Origin: Maritimibacter sp.
GTDB lineage: Bacteria; Pseudomonadota; Alphaproteobacteria; Rhodobacterales; Rhodobacteraceae
Assembly: GCA_002695005.1 (NCBI GenBank)
Contig: NZNT01000029.1
Span: 310,001 to 374,000 of the forward strand
Direction: 5' to 3'
Length of the DNA: 64,000 bases
The notes under the pieces are model-generated. The model did no database searches. It was not told the origin of the DNA and saw only the letters and a list, made by a program, of their open reading frames with translations. The stretch's first letter is position 1; each line of letters starts with the position of its first letter. Shown one piece after another: positions 46,571-54,666 of the stretch. The position numbers and the translations under genes were made by a program.

Positions 46571-47515
46571 ATGGCCGAAGCCACGCACGTTCACTCCTCA
46601 ACCCGCACGTTCGACTGGGGCGAGCGCCGCGCAATAGCCGTGCGCGTCTTCAAGCGGATTCAGGAAGACCGGATCAGCCTGACTGCTGCGGGCGTCGCGT
46701 TTTTCGGCCTGCTCGCGCTCTTTCCCGCGATCACGGCCATCATCGCCATCGGGGGCCTGTTCTTCGCGCCGGCCGAGATCACGGGCCCCATCGACCGCTT
46801 CTCGGATGTTCTGCCCGATGGCGCGGCAAGCATCATCACGGATCAGGCCACGTCGGTCGCCGGGTCGCAGGACGGCGGGCTGGGACTCGCGGCGCTGCTT
46901 GGCCTGCTTCTGGCTATCTATTCTGCGTCGAAAGGCGTCACCAACCTCGTCGCGGGCCTCAATGTGGCTTATGCCGAGCGGGAGCAGCGCGGCTTTATCC
47001 GCGAACGGCTGACTGTCCTGTCGCTCACCGCCTTCCTCGTCATTGGTGTCGTCGTGGCGCTGGGCGTCGTGCTGGTATTCCCTGCGATCATGAACCTCCT
47101 GCCGCTTGGCGAGGTCGGCAAGACCATTGCGCTCGCTGGTCAATGGGCTGCCCTGTTCGTGCTGACCATCGGCGCATTCTCGGTCCTTTACCGCTTCGGT
47201 CCGGACCGGGCAAAGGCCCGCTGGTCCTACGTCCTCCCCGGTACTCTGGTGGCTTGCGTGATGTGGATCGTCGCCTCGGCGGGCTTTGCGATCTATGTCG
47301 AGAATTTCGGCAGCTATCAGGAGAGCTTCGGCGCACTCGCGGGCGCCATCGTCCTGCTCCTGTGGCTTTGGCTCTCGGCCTTCGTGGTCCTGATCGGTGC
47401 GGAACTCAATGCCGAAATCGAAGCGCAGCGCCATCGCGACACCACAGCGGGCGAGTCGCAGCCCTTGGGTGAACGGGGCGCGGTGAAGGCCGACACCTAT
47501 GCTGGTTCCGACTGA
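46571..47515 (+). CDS. YihY/BrkB-family membrane protein
   Basis: 314-residue inner-membrane protein with six helices. The first conserved block is RISLTAAGVAFFGLLALFPAITAIIAI, and YSASKGVTNLVAGLNVAY and ALAGAIVLLLWLWLSAFVVLIGAELNAE are typical of the family. The N-terminus (MAEATHVHSSTRTFDWGERR) is hydrophilic. ATG at 46571 has GAAGG at 46562-46566. The family has no settled function (BrkB was first linked to serum resistance; RNase BN naming is obsolete). It follows acr3 by 60 bases and could be read through from the ars operon. Confidence 0.88.
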   Translation: MAEATHVHSSTRTFDWGERRAIAVRVFKRIQEDRISLTAAGVAFFGLLALFPAITAIIAIGGLFFAPAEITGPIDRFSDVLPDGAASIITDQATSVAGSQDGGLGLAALLGLLLAIYSASKGVTNLVAGLNVAYAEREQRGFIRERLTVLSLTAFLVIGVVVALGVVLVFPAIMNLLPLGEVGKTIALAGQWAALFVLTIGAFSVLYRFGPDRAKARWSYVLPGTLVACVMWIVASAGFAIYVENFGSYQESFGALAGAIVLLLWLWLSAFVVLIGAELNAEIEAQRHRDTTAGESQPLGERGAVKADTYAGSD

Positions 47516-47539
47516 CCGGGGCGGGTCGTCGCATCACCG

Positions 47540-47906
47540 GTGACCTTGAGTCCGAAGCATTTGGTGGACCGACGCGCTATCCCCCTCATCGAGGCGCAGT
47601 CATGCGACACAATCCCTTTCGTCGAAGCCGGCTTCGGCCACAACGTCGAGACGATCCCCGGAATGACGCCCGCGGGTGTGACCCCGGTGAAATCGCCCGA
47701 GGGCGAGAGCTTTGACCTCTTCGTAGAGGAAAAGGGCCTCTGCGGCCTGCAAACGTCGATGCGCTACACGCTCGGTATGGTGGCACGTGTTCAGGCGGGT
47801 GCCCGCGGACAAATTCGAACAGGTCGCGGGCGTGAACCACAAGGGCCTGGCCCGTGACACGATGAGCACCCTTCTGCGTGAAGTCGCCCGGTCCGCCTGC
47901 TTGTGA
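47540..47906 (+). pseudogene. Broken gene of unknown family with an internal frameshift
   Basis: Frame 1 encodes a gene-like peptide from about 47540 (VDRRAIPLIEAQSCDTIPFV, later KGLCGLQTSMRYTLGMVARV). Near 47790 the sense continues one frame over as FRRVPADKFEQVAGVNHKGL, then ARDTMSTLLREVARSACL, ending at TGA 47904-47906. The switch implies a one-base indel. Neither part has a normal start or ribosome-binding site, so this is probably a 3' remnant. I cannot name the parent family. It fills the gap between the BrkB-like gene and the convergent ClpP-like gene. Confidence 0.5.
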
Positions 47907-47910
47907 GCCG

Positions 47911-48654
47911 TCACTCGGTGACGAAACCGTATTCGTCCAGCTCTTCGGGTGAGAGAAGGTAGATGCGGTCTGGCGGGGTGCGCATGGCGTGTTCCATGAT
48001 TCCCAGCCCGATCCCCATGCGGGCCAGATAGGCCATCACTTCGGCCTGCCCTCGCTGAACGTCCTCCACCGCCATGAAGGCGGGGAGGATGGTGCTTTCG
48101 CCGAAATAGTGCTGGTGAACGCCAAGCCGCCCGGTGGATGTGACGCTGCGCTCCACGCCCCCCGCGAAAATATAGGGGCACGCGGAGAGGCAGACCGCAC
48201 CGTCGCCGACAATGGTGGCGATGCTGGAATCCCGGATCACCTCGCCGATTTCCAGCGCGTCCGAGACGGAACCGCCCGTGCTGTCCAGTTGCACGGTTTC
48301 CACGACCTGACCGGCACCCGCGCGGGTGGCAAGATCCTGACCGATCCGCGCACCGTCACCCGGAGCGATCTGTCCGGTGAGCGTGACCGTGGCCCCGTTT
48401 CCCGAAATCTCCAGCCGCTCCGGCATCGGCCCGGTTTCGGGCGTCTGCCCCGGTCGTGTCGCGGGTGCGCGGTCGGGCGAATAGGGGCGGGTCGAGGGTC
48501 CGGACGGTCCCGGGCTGGTCAGCGGATCTATCCGGGGCATGCTGCCCGCCAGATCGGTGATGAGCAGCGCTGCGGCGATGGCCACCTGCACGCCAACGAT
48601 GGCCGCGATTGCGCGGCGGATTCCTTGTGGACCGGGCTGGGACGTCTCGGCCAT
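47911..48654 (-). CDS. Periplasmic-type ClpP/crotonase-fold protein
   Basis: 247 residues. An N-terminal membrane anchor (IRRAIAAIVGVQVAIAAALL, about residues 10-32) is followed by a Pro-rich linker (about 35-70) and a ClpP-like domain. The domain has VQLDSTGGSVSDALEIGEVI, then VGDGAVCLSACPYIFAGG with a Ser in the nucleophile position and LGVHQHYFG with the His. The pattern matches the predicted periplasmic ClpP-like proteins of COG3904. Peptidase activity is unproven because the catalytic Asp is not obvious. ATG at 48654 lies one base after the stop of the upstream coiled-coil protein gene, so they are coupled. Confidence 0.75.
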   Translation of the reverse strand: MAETSQPGPQGIRRAIAAIVGVQVAIAAALLITDLAGSMPRIDPLTSPGPSGPSTRPYSPDRAPATRPGQTPETGPMPERLEISGNGATVTLTGQIAPGDGARIGQDLATRAGAGQVVETVQLDSTGGSVSDALEIGEVIRDSSIATIVGDGAVCLSACPYIFAGGVERSVTSTGRLGVHQHYFGESTILPAFMAVEDVQRGQAEVMAYLARMGIGLGIMEHAMRTPPDRIYLLSPEELDEYGFVTE

Positions 48655-48655
48655 C

Positions 48656-49945
48656 TCAGTCGACAGCCCGAACGTGGCGTTTGTCGTCCTCGCGGTCCGG
48701 GGGCGTCGGGTCGGGCGTGCCGTGTGCCAGGTCGAGCGCCCGCGCGGCATCCAGCGCTGCGCGCATCTCGGCCACTGTCATGGTATCCTCGATGCTCTGG
48801 ACCCCGCGCCCTTGCCGGATCGCTGCATGGGTCACCATGAGCACGAAAACCAGAACGGCAGGCAACAGGTCGATGGCGATGGCCCCGGCCCAAGAGGGCA
48901 CGAAATTGCCCGCATAACGGATCACGGCATCGGCGGCCGACAACGGCGTATACTCGATCTCCTGCGCATCGGGCAGCGCAGAGACCTCGGCCGCCGCCGT
49001 CTCAAGCGTCGAGGCCCGGTCGGCCAGCAGATTCATGACACTTTCGATGGTCGATTGCTGGCTCGCACGCCCTGCGGCGGAACTCGCGTCGAGATCGGGA
49101 AGCACGACGCTGTCGCGCAGATCCGCAGCCGCGCGCGCGACGAGCGGCGCGACGTTGAGCTGACGCAGCTCGGCGATCAGGCCGGACAGGCGCACGGCCT
49201 CTTCCGCGAACCGGACCGAACGGCCCTCCACCGCGCCCGGTTCCACGGTCAGTGCCCGCATCCGGCTCAGAACGGCGTTGCCCTGTTGGAATGCCTCTTC
49301 GACGGCCTGATCCTGCGCCGCGATCTGGGCCTCCAACCCGGTGAGTTCGGCGGATTTCTGGGTGAGCACGCGGAAGACCGCGCCCCGTCCCGGCAGGCCC
49401 GAGAGATTGCCGTTGTCCTCCTGCGCCGAGAGGTCCTCGAACGTCTCGCGCGCACGCGCCACATCACGTTCGAGCGCCTGACCGGCGATTGTCTTGGAAT
49501 GGGCGCGTTCCAGGGCGGTCTGGTAGTCCTGCACCGTGTGGGCAAGGTGCTGCTCCACCGCAGCCGCGCCTGCGAGCGCTGCCGCGTTCAGCCAGGACGA
49601 CATCGCCACGATCGCGAGTGACCCGAGCGCCATCGACAGCATGAGCCCGATCCGCGAAGCGGCGGTACGCATCGCGGGCAAGAGGCGCATCATGTAGGAC
49701 CAGAAGACGAAGATCCCGACGGAGACCGCAAGCGAATAGGACAGCGCGGCAAAGGTCGTCCACGCCCCGCTGTCGTCAAGCAATGATCGGACCCCGAGGT
49801 AGGTATAGATCCCGGAGGCCGCCGCGAGTACGCCGAGCGCCACGCCGGTAAAGCTGTCGAGCCAGGTCAGGTGGCCGGTCAATTCACGCGCATAGCGCGT
49901 CCCCTCGCGCTCAACCGGGCGCGCCGTCTTTTCGTCTTGCGTCAC
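48656..49945 (-). CDS. Hypothetical membrane protein with long coiled-coil-like region
   Basis: 429 residues: a cytosolic N-terminus, three helices at about 28-50, 62-85 and 100-130, a long Ala/Glu/Gln-rich helical periplasmic-type region (about 130-345, for example TQKSAELTGLEAQIAAQDQ) and a final helix near 352-380. The tail is acidic. The plan resembles chemoreceptor-like or MotB-like sensors without a recognisable output domain. No family is recognised. It is coupled to the ClpP-fold protein and presumably forms a membrane complex with it. Confidence 0.7.
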   Translation of the reverse strand: MTQDEKTARPVEREGTRYARELTGHLTWLDSFTGVALGVLAAASGIYTYLGVRSLLDDSGAWTTFAALSYSLAVSVGIFVFWSYMMRLLPAMRTAASRIGLMLSMALGSLAIVAMSSWLNAAALAGAAAVEQHLAHTVQDYQTALERAHSKTIAGQALERDVARARETFEDLSAQEDNGNLSGLPGRGAVFRVLTQKSAELTGLEAQIAAQDQAVEEAFQQGNAVLSRMRALTVEPGAVEGRSVRFAEEAVRLSGLIAELRQLNVAPLVARAAADLRDSVVLPDLDASSAAGRASQQSTIESVMNLLADRASTLETAAAEVSALPDAQEIEYTPLSAADAVIRYAGNFVPSWAGAIAIDLLPAVLVFVLMVTHAAIRQGRGVQSIEDTMTVAEMRAALDAARALDLAHGTPDPTPPDREDDKRHVRAVD

Positions 49946-50039
49946 GGAAAACCCCCACCGGACAACCCTTAATTGTTAAAGATGTAGGGCGTGCGCGGCT
50001 CTGCGACAACGCAACGCGGCGTGAATGGCGGCCCTTCGC

Positions 50040-50444
50040 CTATTTCTGGTCGGGTTGAAACCCGGTCTTGGCGGCACGTCTGCGCCCGAGTCCGGTCTCT
50101 CCCGGACCCTGCGCCGCAAGGATCAAGAGACCCCCGGCGATGGCCCAGTTCTTGACCATGATCGTCACCTGCCACGGGTCCGCGCGAAGCTGGAAGTGGA
50201 AGTAACTGGTGAAGATGCAGTAGCCCGCCAGCGCCAGTGCCCAGAAACGTATGCCGGGCCCGGTGATGAGCGCGACGGAAGCGACCAGGTTGAAGGCCGC
50301 GACCGGCCAGATCAGCCAGCCCGGGAGCCCGATACCCGTAATCATCTCGACCACAGGGGCGGGATCGCCAATCTTCTGAATCGCGCCTCCGAAGAACAGG
50401 AGCGCGATGAGAAGACGACCGATCAGGTTGAGAAGGTCCGACAT
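50040..50444 (-). CDS. DoxX-family membrane protein
   Basis: 134-residue protein with four predicted helices. The N-terminal LIGRLLIALLFFGGAIQKIGD and the later GYCIFTSYFHFQ plus MVKNWAIAGGLLILAAQG are the DoxX/DoxD-like signature. Family members are linked to redox or quinone metabolism in some bacteria, but a specific function is not established. It stands alone between the coiled-coil gene and the divergent small membrane protein genes. Confidence 0.85.
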   Translation of the reverse strand: MSDLLNLIGRLLIALLFFGGAIQKIGDPAPVVEMITGIGLPGWLIWPVAAFNLVASVALITGPGIRFWALALAGYCIFTSYFHFQLRADPWQVTIMVKNWAIAGGLLILAAQGPGETGLGRRRAAKTGFQPDQK

Positions 50445-50610
50445 GAGGCGGTCATGTCAAAGCCCGTGCCGGATCACAAGGCTCCCTCCCGAGGTTGTGC
50501 GACGGCGTGCCAAGGATCGGAAATTTTTCGCTCAAAGCGCATTTCACTTCGCGACTGGCACAGGTGCGGCTATTGGTAACGGAAAGGTGAGCAGTTTGCC
50601 GGAGGTCACA

Positions 50611-50820
50611 TTGAAATATCGGATCGCACTATTCCTGTGCCTGACGCCTGTTACGGCTCTTGCCGCTGCCGGCGGGGTTGGGGAAGGCTTCGGCGCGGAT
50701 GATTGGCTCCGTAAATGGCCGGTCCTGCTCCTTGTGTTGGGTTCAGTGATGGCGATGACCGGGTTCCTGTCGATCAAGATATTTCGCCGCGCCCGCGCGC
50801 AGAAGGAACCCAAGGAATGA
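50611..50820 (+). CDS. Small (69 aa) secreted/membrane protein, first of a three-gene set
   Basis: 69 residues starting at TTG 50611, chosen because GGAGG at 50601-50605 lies just before it; a GTG at 50587 is the alternative. A signal-like segment (MKYRIALFLCLTPVTALAAA) is followed by a short loop with DDWLRKWPVLL and a second helix (about 38-58) ending in a basic cluster (KIFRRARAQK). It overlaps the next gene by ATGA. The W-x2-KWPVL motif recurs in the following gene, so the two are related. No family is known to me. Confidence 0.65.
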   Translation: MKYRIALFLCLTPVTALAAAGGVGEGFGADDWLRKWPVLLLVLGSVMAMTGFLSIKIFRRARAQKEPKE

Positions 50821-51038
50821 GAACCGTTTTCTTCGCACTGGCCCTCATGCTCGCCTCTCCAACCGCTGCGCTCGCTTTCTGCGGTGGATGGAATTCTCCG
50901 GTCGCGCCCGGATTCGACGGATCGAGTTGGGGGGAGAAGTGGCCCGTTCTGGCGGCCATCCTCACCTTCGTCGTTCTGTTCAGCACATTCGTCGTGCGCC
51001 GTGTCTCGCTCATGCGCGACATGCCCGAGGAGGCCTGA
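50817..51038 (+). CDS. Small (73 aa) membrane protein, paralogue of the preceding one
   Basis: 73 residues with a Sec-type signal (MRTVFFALALMLASPTAALA), a short lumenal stretch with a Cys (FCGGWNSPVAPGFDGSSWG), then EKWPVLAAILTFVVLFSTFVV and a charged C-terminus. The arrangement matches the previous gene: signal, Trp/Gly-rich loop, KWPVL, one helix, basic end. ATG at 50817 overlaps the previous stop; the next gene begins 3 bases after the stop at 51038. It is probably a subunit associated with the large membrane protein that follows. Confidence 0.68.
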   Translation: MRTVFFALALMLASPTAALAFCGGWNSPVAPGFDGSSWGEKWPVLAAILTFVVLFSTFVVRRVSLMRDMPEEA

Positions 51039-51041
51039 TCC

Positions 51042-52397
51042 ATGTCGCAGCTGATGATCCAGTTCCGCCGGTTCTTCCGGTTCGAAGGCGTGCCCCTTCA
51101 GGTCGTTCTCGTGACCGCCTTCATCTCATACGTCCTTCAGATCAATGCCATCGTCGGGGGCGAGCCGCTTTACCTCATCGCTTTCTTCACACTTTTGCCT
51201 TGGATACCGCTCGCGATGTTCGAGGGAATCTGGAAGGTGAAGAACTACTCCATGATTGCCGTTCTGGGCCTGTTCACGGTGCTTCAGATCGGTCATTTCG
51301 CCGAGCACCTTATCCAGGTAATCCAGCTCAACGTGCTGAATGGCACCGTGGCCTGCCCACCGCCCATTGATACAATCGAGAACGCAGGCCGTGCGATCGA
51401 GATGGGGCTGCGGGCCATCGGGTCGGAACCGAGCTATTATTCCGTAGAACGCATCGCCAAAGCCGGTGCGGACGGGATGCCACTGCTGGACGCCAATGGT
51501 GAATACCTCGTCGGCCCGGCGGCCTGCGCCATTTTCGGACAGCTCGACCTCGAAGTCGTCCACCTCGTTTGGGAACTTGTGGGGTATTTCGGCACCGGAA
51601 TGGTGCTGTTGTTCTTTCCGCGCAACAAATGGCTCTTCATCGCCCTGCTCGCCCTTTCGTGGCATGCGCTGGAGCACCTGACGATCACCTATTTCTACTA
51701 TTTCGACCAGGCTGCCGTCTGGCCGGGGTTCCAGCAGCTTTGGGCGACCGTTCCCGTGTCTGGCAACAGCTACATGGCCGTTCCGGCCGGGCAGGTGGAA
51801 ACCATGCTCAACTTCTATCAGGCAGGTGGCAAGTTCGGGCTGATGGCAAACAACGGCCTTTTCGAACAACTTACCGGCTTCAACGGAATGCCGGGACGGG
51901 CCGAGCTTCACATGGGTTACAACCTGGCTATCACCGTGCCGACCGTCATCGGGTTCCTCGTCGAACTGCGCAAACTGCGCTCGCGCTACCTTGAGCAGAC
52001 ATTCCGGGAGCTCTCTATCGACGAGGTGACGCGCCTGAGCCAGATGGTCGAGGACGTGGCTTTCCACAAGGAACAGATCATTCTGAAAGAGGGCGATCCA
52101 GCGACCCACTGCTTCCTCATCAAGGAGGGCAAAGTGGATATCGTGATCGACTACGGCGGCCCAGGCGAAAAGAAGGTGGCGGAACTGCGCGATGGCGCGC
52201 TTCTCGGTGAGATGGGGCTTCTTGACGGCAAGCCGAGGTCGGCAACAGCTGTGGCCGTCGGCCATGTGTCCTGCCTCAAGATCGACGCCGTGACCTTCGC
52301 CGACCTCATGGATCCGACGCAGGGCGAATTCCGGTCTGAAGCGACGATGCAGCAGGTCATGCGGATCGCCGAAATCCGCAAGCTCGGCCCGGCTTGA
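51042..52397 (+). CDS. Polytopic membrane protein with paired H-x3-H motifs and C-terminal cyclic-nucleotide-binding domain
   Basis: 451 residues. Residues 1-312 contain about six helices with His in or near them: H85 and H89 (IGHFAEHLIQ), H174 (EVVHLVWEL), H208 and H212 (SWHALEHL) and H290 (ELHMGYNLAI), a pattern suited to haem or a di-metal site. Residues about 322-440 form a CAP/cNMP-binding domain with VAFHKEQIILKEGDPATHCF and the phosphate-binding cassette LLGEMGLLDGKPRSATA, retaining Glu390 and Arg399. No known output domain follows. It is the last gene of a three-gene operon ending at the terminator at 52420-52445. Confidence 0.75.
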   Translation: MSQLMIQFRRFFRFEGVPLQVVLVTAFISYVLQINAIVGGEPLYLIAFFTLLPWIPLAMFEGIWKVKNYSMIAVLGLFTVLQIGHFAEHLIQVIQLNVLNGTVACPPPIDTIENAGRAIEMGLRAIGSEPSYYSVERIAKAGADGMPLLDANGEYLVGPAACAIFGQLDLEVVHLVWELVGYFGTGMVLLFFPRNKWLFIALLALSWHALEHLTITYFYYFDQAAVWPGFQQLWATVPVSGNSYMAVPAGQVETMLNFYQAGGKFGLMANNGLFEQLTGFNGMPGRAELHMGYNLAITVPTVIGFLVELRKLRSRYLEQTFRELSIDEVTRLSQMVEDVAFHKEQIILKEGDPATHCFLIKEGKVDIVIDYGGPGEKKVAELRDGALLGEMGLLDGKPRSATAVAVGHVSCLKIDAVTFADLMDPTQGEFRSEATMQQVMRIAEIRKLGPA

Positions 52398-52419
52398 CCG
52401 ACGAAGTGAATTAAGGGAC

Positions 52420-52445
52420 CCCGGGCGGACAGGCCCGGGTTTTTC
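52420..52445 (+). terminator. Intrinsic terminator after the cNMP-domain gene
   Basis: CCCGGGC (52420-52426) and GCCCGGG (52433-52439) with a 6-base loop followed by TTTTTCTT. It ends only about 7 bases before the next start codon. Confidence 0.9.
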
Positions 52446-52451
52446 TTGGGT

Positions 52452-53648
52452 ATGAGCAGGAAACTCTCCATTGGGATCGCGGGCGCCGGGATCGGCGGAC
52501 TGGCCGCTGGGGCCTTTCTCGCCCGCGCCGGCCATACGGTCGAGCTGTTCGATCAGTTCGATGCCCCCGCGCCCGTCGGGTCCGGTCTTGTCTTGCAGCC
52601 GGTCGGGCGTGCTGTTCTGGCGGAACTTGGAGTTCTGGAAAAAGCCGAAGCGCAGGGAAAGGCGCTGACTCGGATCGAGGGTACGAGCGTTCAGACGACA
52701 GGCGTCGTGCTCTCGGCAGACTACGGCACCGATCCGGCCCATCAGGGACTTGGCATTCACCGGGCGAGCCTGTTTTCGGTGCTCCACGATGCCTGTGTCG
52801 TTCAGGGCGCGACCCTTACGCCGGGGTCGACGGTGCTCGGGCGAGACGGGCAGCGCTTTGTTCTGGAGGGTGGTGCACGCACCGCATCCTTCGACATCCT
52901 GATCGACGCGAGTGGGGCTGGATCAAGGCTGTCCCCGATGACCGCGCGGGCGTTGCCCTATGGTGCTTTGTGGGCTGTGGTGGACTGGGTGCCCGGCGTG
53001 ATCGCCCCGGATCGGCTTACCCAGCGCTATAGTTACGCGGACCGGATGATGGGCGTGCTGCCCATCGGAACACCCTCCGGCGCGACAAGCCCGAAGGCCG
53101 CGCTTTTCTGGTCGCTTCCATCGGATGGCCATCCGGCCTGGGTCGCCGCCGGGCTGGACGCCTGGAAATTCGCAGCGCAGACGCATTGGCCGGAAGCCTG
53201 GGATTTCGCCGCGCAGATCGCGACACCCGGCGACTTCACGATGGCGCGCTACGGGCACGGGACACTTGTGCAGCCAGTGCGGGACGGAATCGTCCATATC
53301 GGGGACGCGGCTCATCGCACGTCGCCACAGCTGGGGCAGGGGGCCAACATGGCGTTGCTGGACGCCTCGGCATTGGCCTGGGCGCTGGAGCGGCACCGTG
53401 ACCTCGATGACGCGCTGCGGACCTATGCCCTCTCTCGGCGCTGGCATGTCTGGGGATACCAGCTTTTGTCCGCGGCCTTCACCCCGCAATACCAGTCCGA
53501 TTCCCGCGCGCTCGCGGTTCTTCGCGACCGGCTTCTTTATCCATTGTCGACCATCCCGCCAGTGCCGGCGCTGCTCGCGCGCCTTGTGCGGGGGACGCTC
53601 CTGCCGCCTATCGCAGGGCGTCGGCGAGAAAGTCCCACACGAACCTGA
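52452..53648 (+). CDS. FAD-dependent monooxygenase (PHBH family)
   Basis: 398-residue class A flavoprotein monooxygenase. The FAD ADP-binding motif is IGIAGAGIGGLAAGAFLARAG near residues 7-27; the second motif is DILIDASGAGS (DG-like) near 155, and VHIGDAAHRTSPQLGQGANMA near 283 is the GD motif. It probably hydroxylates an aromatic or cyclic substrate using NAD(P)H. ATG at 52452 is 7 bases after the upstream terminator and has no ribosome-binding site; a TTG at 52446 would be even closer. Its 3' end overlaps the convergent LysR gene by 41 bases. Confidence 0.86.
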   Translation: MSRKLSIGIAGAGIGGLAAGAFLARAGHTVELFDQFDAPAPVGSGLVLQPVGRAVLAELGVLEKAEAQGKALTRIEGTSVQTTGVVLSADYGTDPAHQGLGIHRASLFSVLHDACVVQGATLTPGSTVLGRDGQRFVLEGGARTASFDILIDASGAGSRLSPMTARALPYGALWAVVDWVPGVIAPDRLTQRYSYADRMMGVLPIGTPSGATSPKAALFWSLPSDGHPAWVAAGLDAWKFAAQTHWPEAWDFAAQIATPGDFTMARYGHGTLVQPVRDGIVHIGDAAHRTSPQLGQGANMALLDASALAWALERHRDLDDALRTYALSRRWHVWGYQLLSAAFTPQYQSDSRALAVLRDRLLYPLSTIPPVPALLARLVRGTLLPPIAGRRRESPTRT

Positions 53649-54492
53649 GCCGACGGTTCTGATGAATGTCGCGGTGGGCGACGAGCCAGATCGGAAAGGT
53701 CAGCGGCGTCTCCCCGTCCCACACGCGCACGACACCCGGATCGTCGTCGCCGATCCGGGCATCCAGCATCCCGATCCCCATGCCGCGTTTCACCAGCGCC
53801 CACATGACGAGGAAGTTTTCGGTATGCACAGGGACGTTCGCCTCGGTGATCGGGAAACCCATCTGCTGCAACGTGCCGAGGAACTGGCCGGAGCGGTCGA
53901 GCCCGACGAACCGCGATGCAGCGAAATCCGCTTTGCTCTGTATCGGACCAAGCGAGGCAACGTATTCCGGTGAAGCGAACATGCGCGCTTCCGCGTCACG
54001 AATTTTCCGGGCGATCAGGTCGGGTTCCTCGGGCCGGAAATTGCGGATCGCAATGTCGGCCTCGCGGCGCAGGAGGTCCGAGGCGGTGTTCGAGACGACG
54101 ATGTTCACCGTGATTCGGGGTTCCGCTTCGCTGAGCCGCTCCAGGATCGGCGGGAGGATGAGACCGGCATAGGCGTCGGAGGCGCTGATCGTCACCGGGC
54201 CGTCCATCGCGTCGTTCTGGCCGAAAGCGACATTCGACAGCCGGCCCGCCGCCTCGCCCATCGCGCGAGCGTGTTCGATCATTGCATGACCGGCGGGCGT
54301 GAGTTGCATCCCCCGGCCCGCGCGTTCGAAGAGTGTGACGCCGAGTTCCTCCTGCAATGCCTCGACCTGGCGCCCCAGCGTGGGCTGGGCGAGGCCAAGC
54401 GCGCGGGCGGCGGCAGAGAGCGAGCCCTCTTCGGCTGTCACAAGGAACGCACGGGCGCGGTTCCAGTCGAAACTGACGTTTTTCCAATCCAT
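53608..54492 (-). CDS. LysR-family transcriptional regulator
   Basis: 294 residues from ATG 54492 (MDWKNVSFDWNRARAFL); an ATG at 54504 would add four residues. The N-terminal helix-turn-helix is LVTAEEGSLSAAARALGLAQPTLGRQVEALQEELGVTLFERAGRG. The effector domain includes GPVTISASDAYAGLILPPIL and VKRGMGIGMLDARI. The ExDWDRARAFL-type opening is common in CrgA/DsdC-like alphaproteobacterial regulators. It is divergent from the DUF4386 and NAD(P)-binding genes (54667-56105), its likely targets, and convergent with the monooxygenase. Confidence 0.88.
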   Translation of the reverse strand: MDWKNVSFDWNRARAFLVTAEEGSLSAAARALGLAQPTLGRQVEALQEELGVTLFERAGRGMQLTPAGHAMIEHARAMGEAAGRLSNVAFGQNDAMDGPVTISASDAYAGLILPPILERLSEAEPRITVNIVVSNTASDLLRREADIAIRNFRPEEPDLIARKIRDAEARMFASPEYVASLGPIQSKADFAASRFVGLDRSGQFLGTLQQMGFPITEANVPVHTENFLVMWALVKRGMGIGMLDARIGDDDPGVVRVWDGETPLTFPIWLVAHRDIHQNRRLRFVWDFLADALR

Positions 54493-54666
54493 ACGGATAT
54501 GCATACAAATTCTACAACATTGGTCAATTTTGTTGAGTTTGCCAACGGGCTAAAACATCCTCACCGGCCAACGAGAGGCCGACCAACATTCAAAACCAAG
54601 TCGGGACTGACCGCCGGAGCATCCGTTGCACCGGACCGATGCCCCATTGCCCGAAAGGACCAAGTC

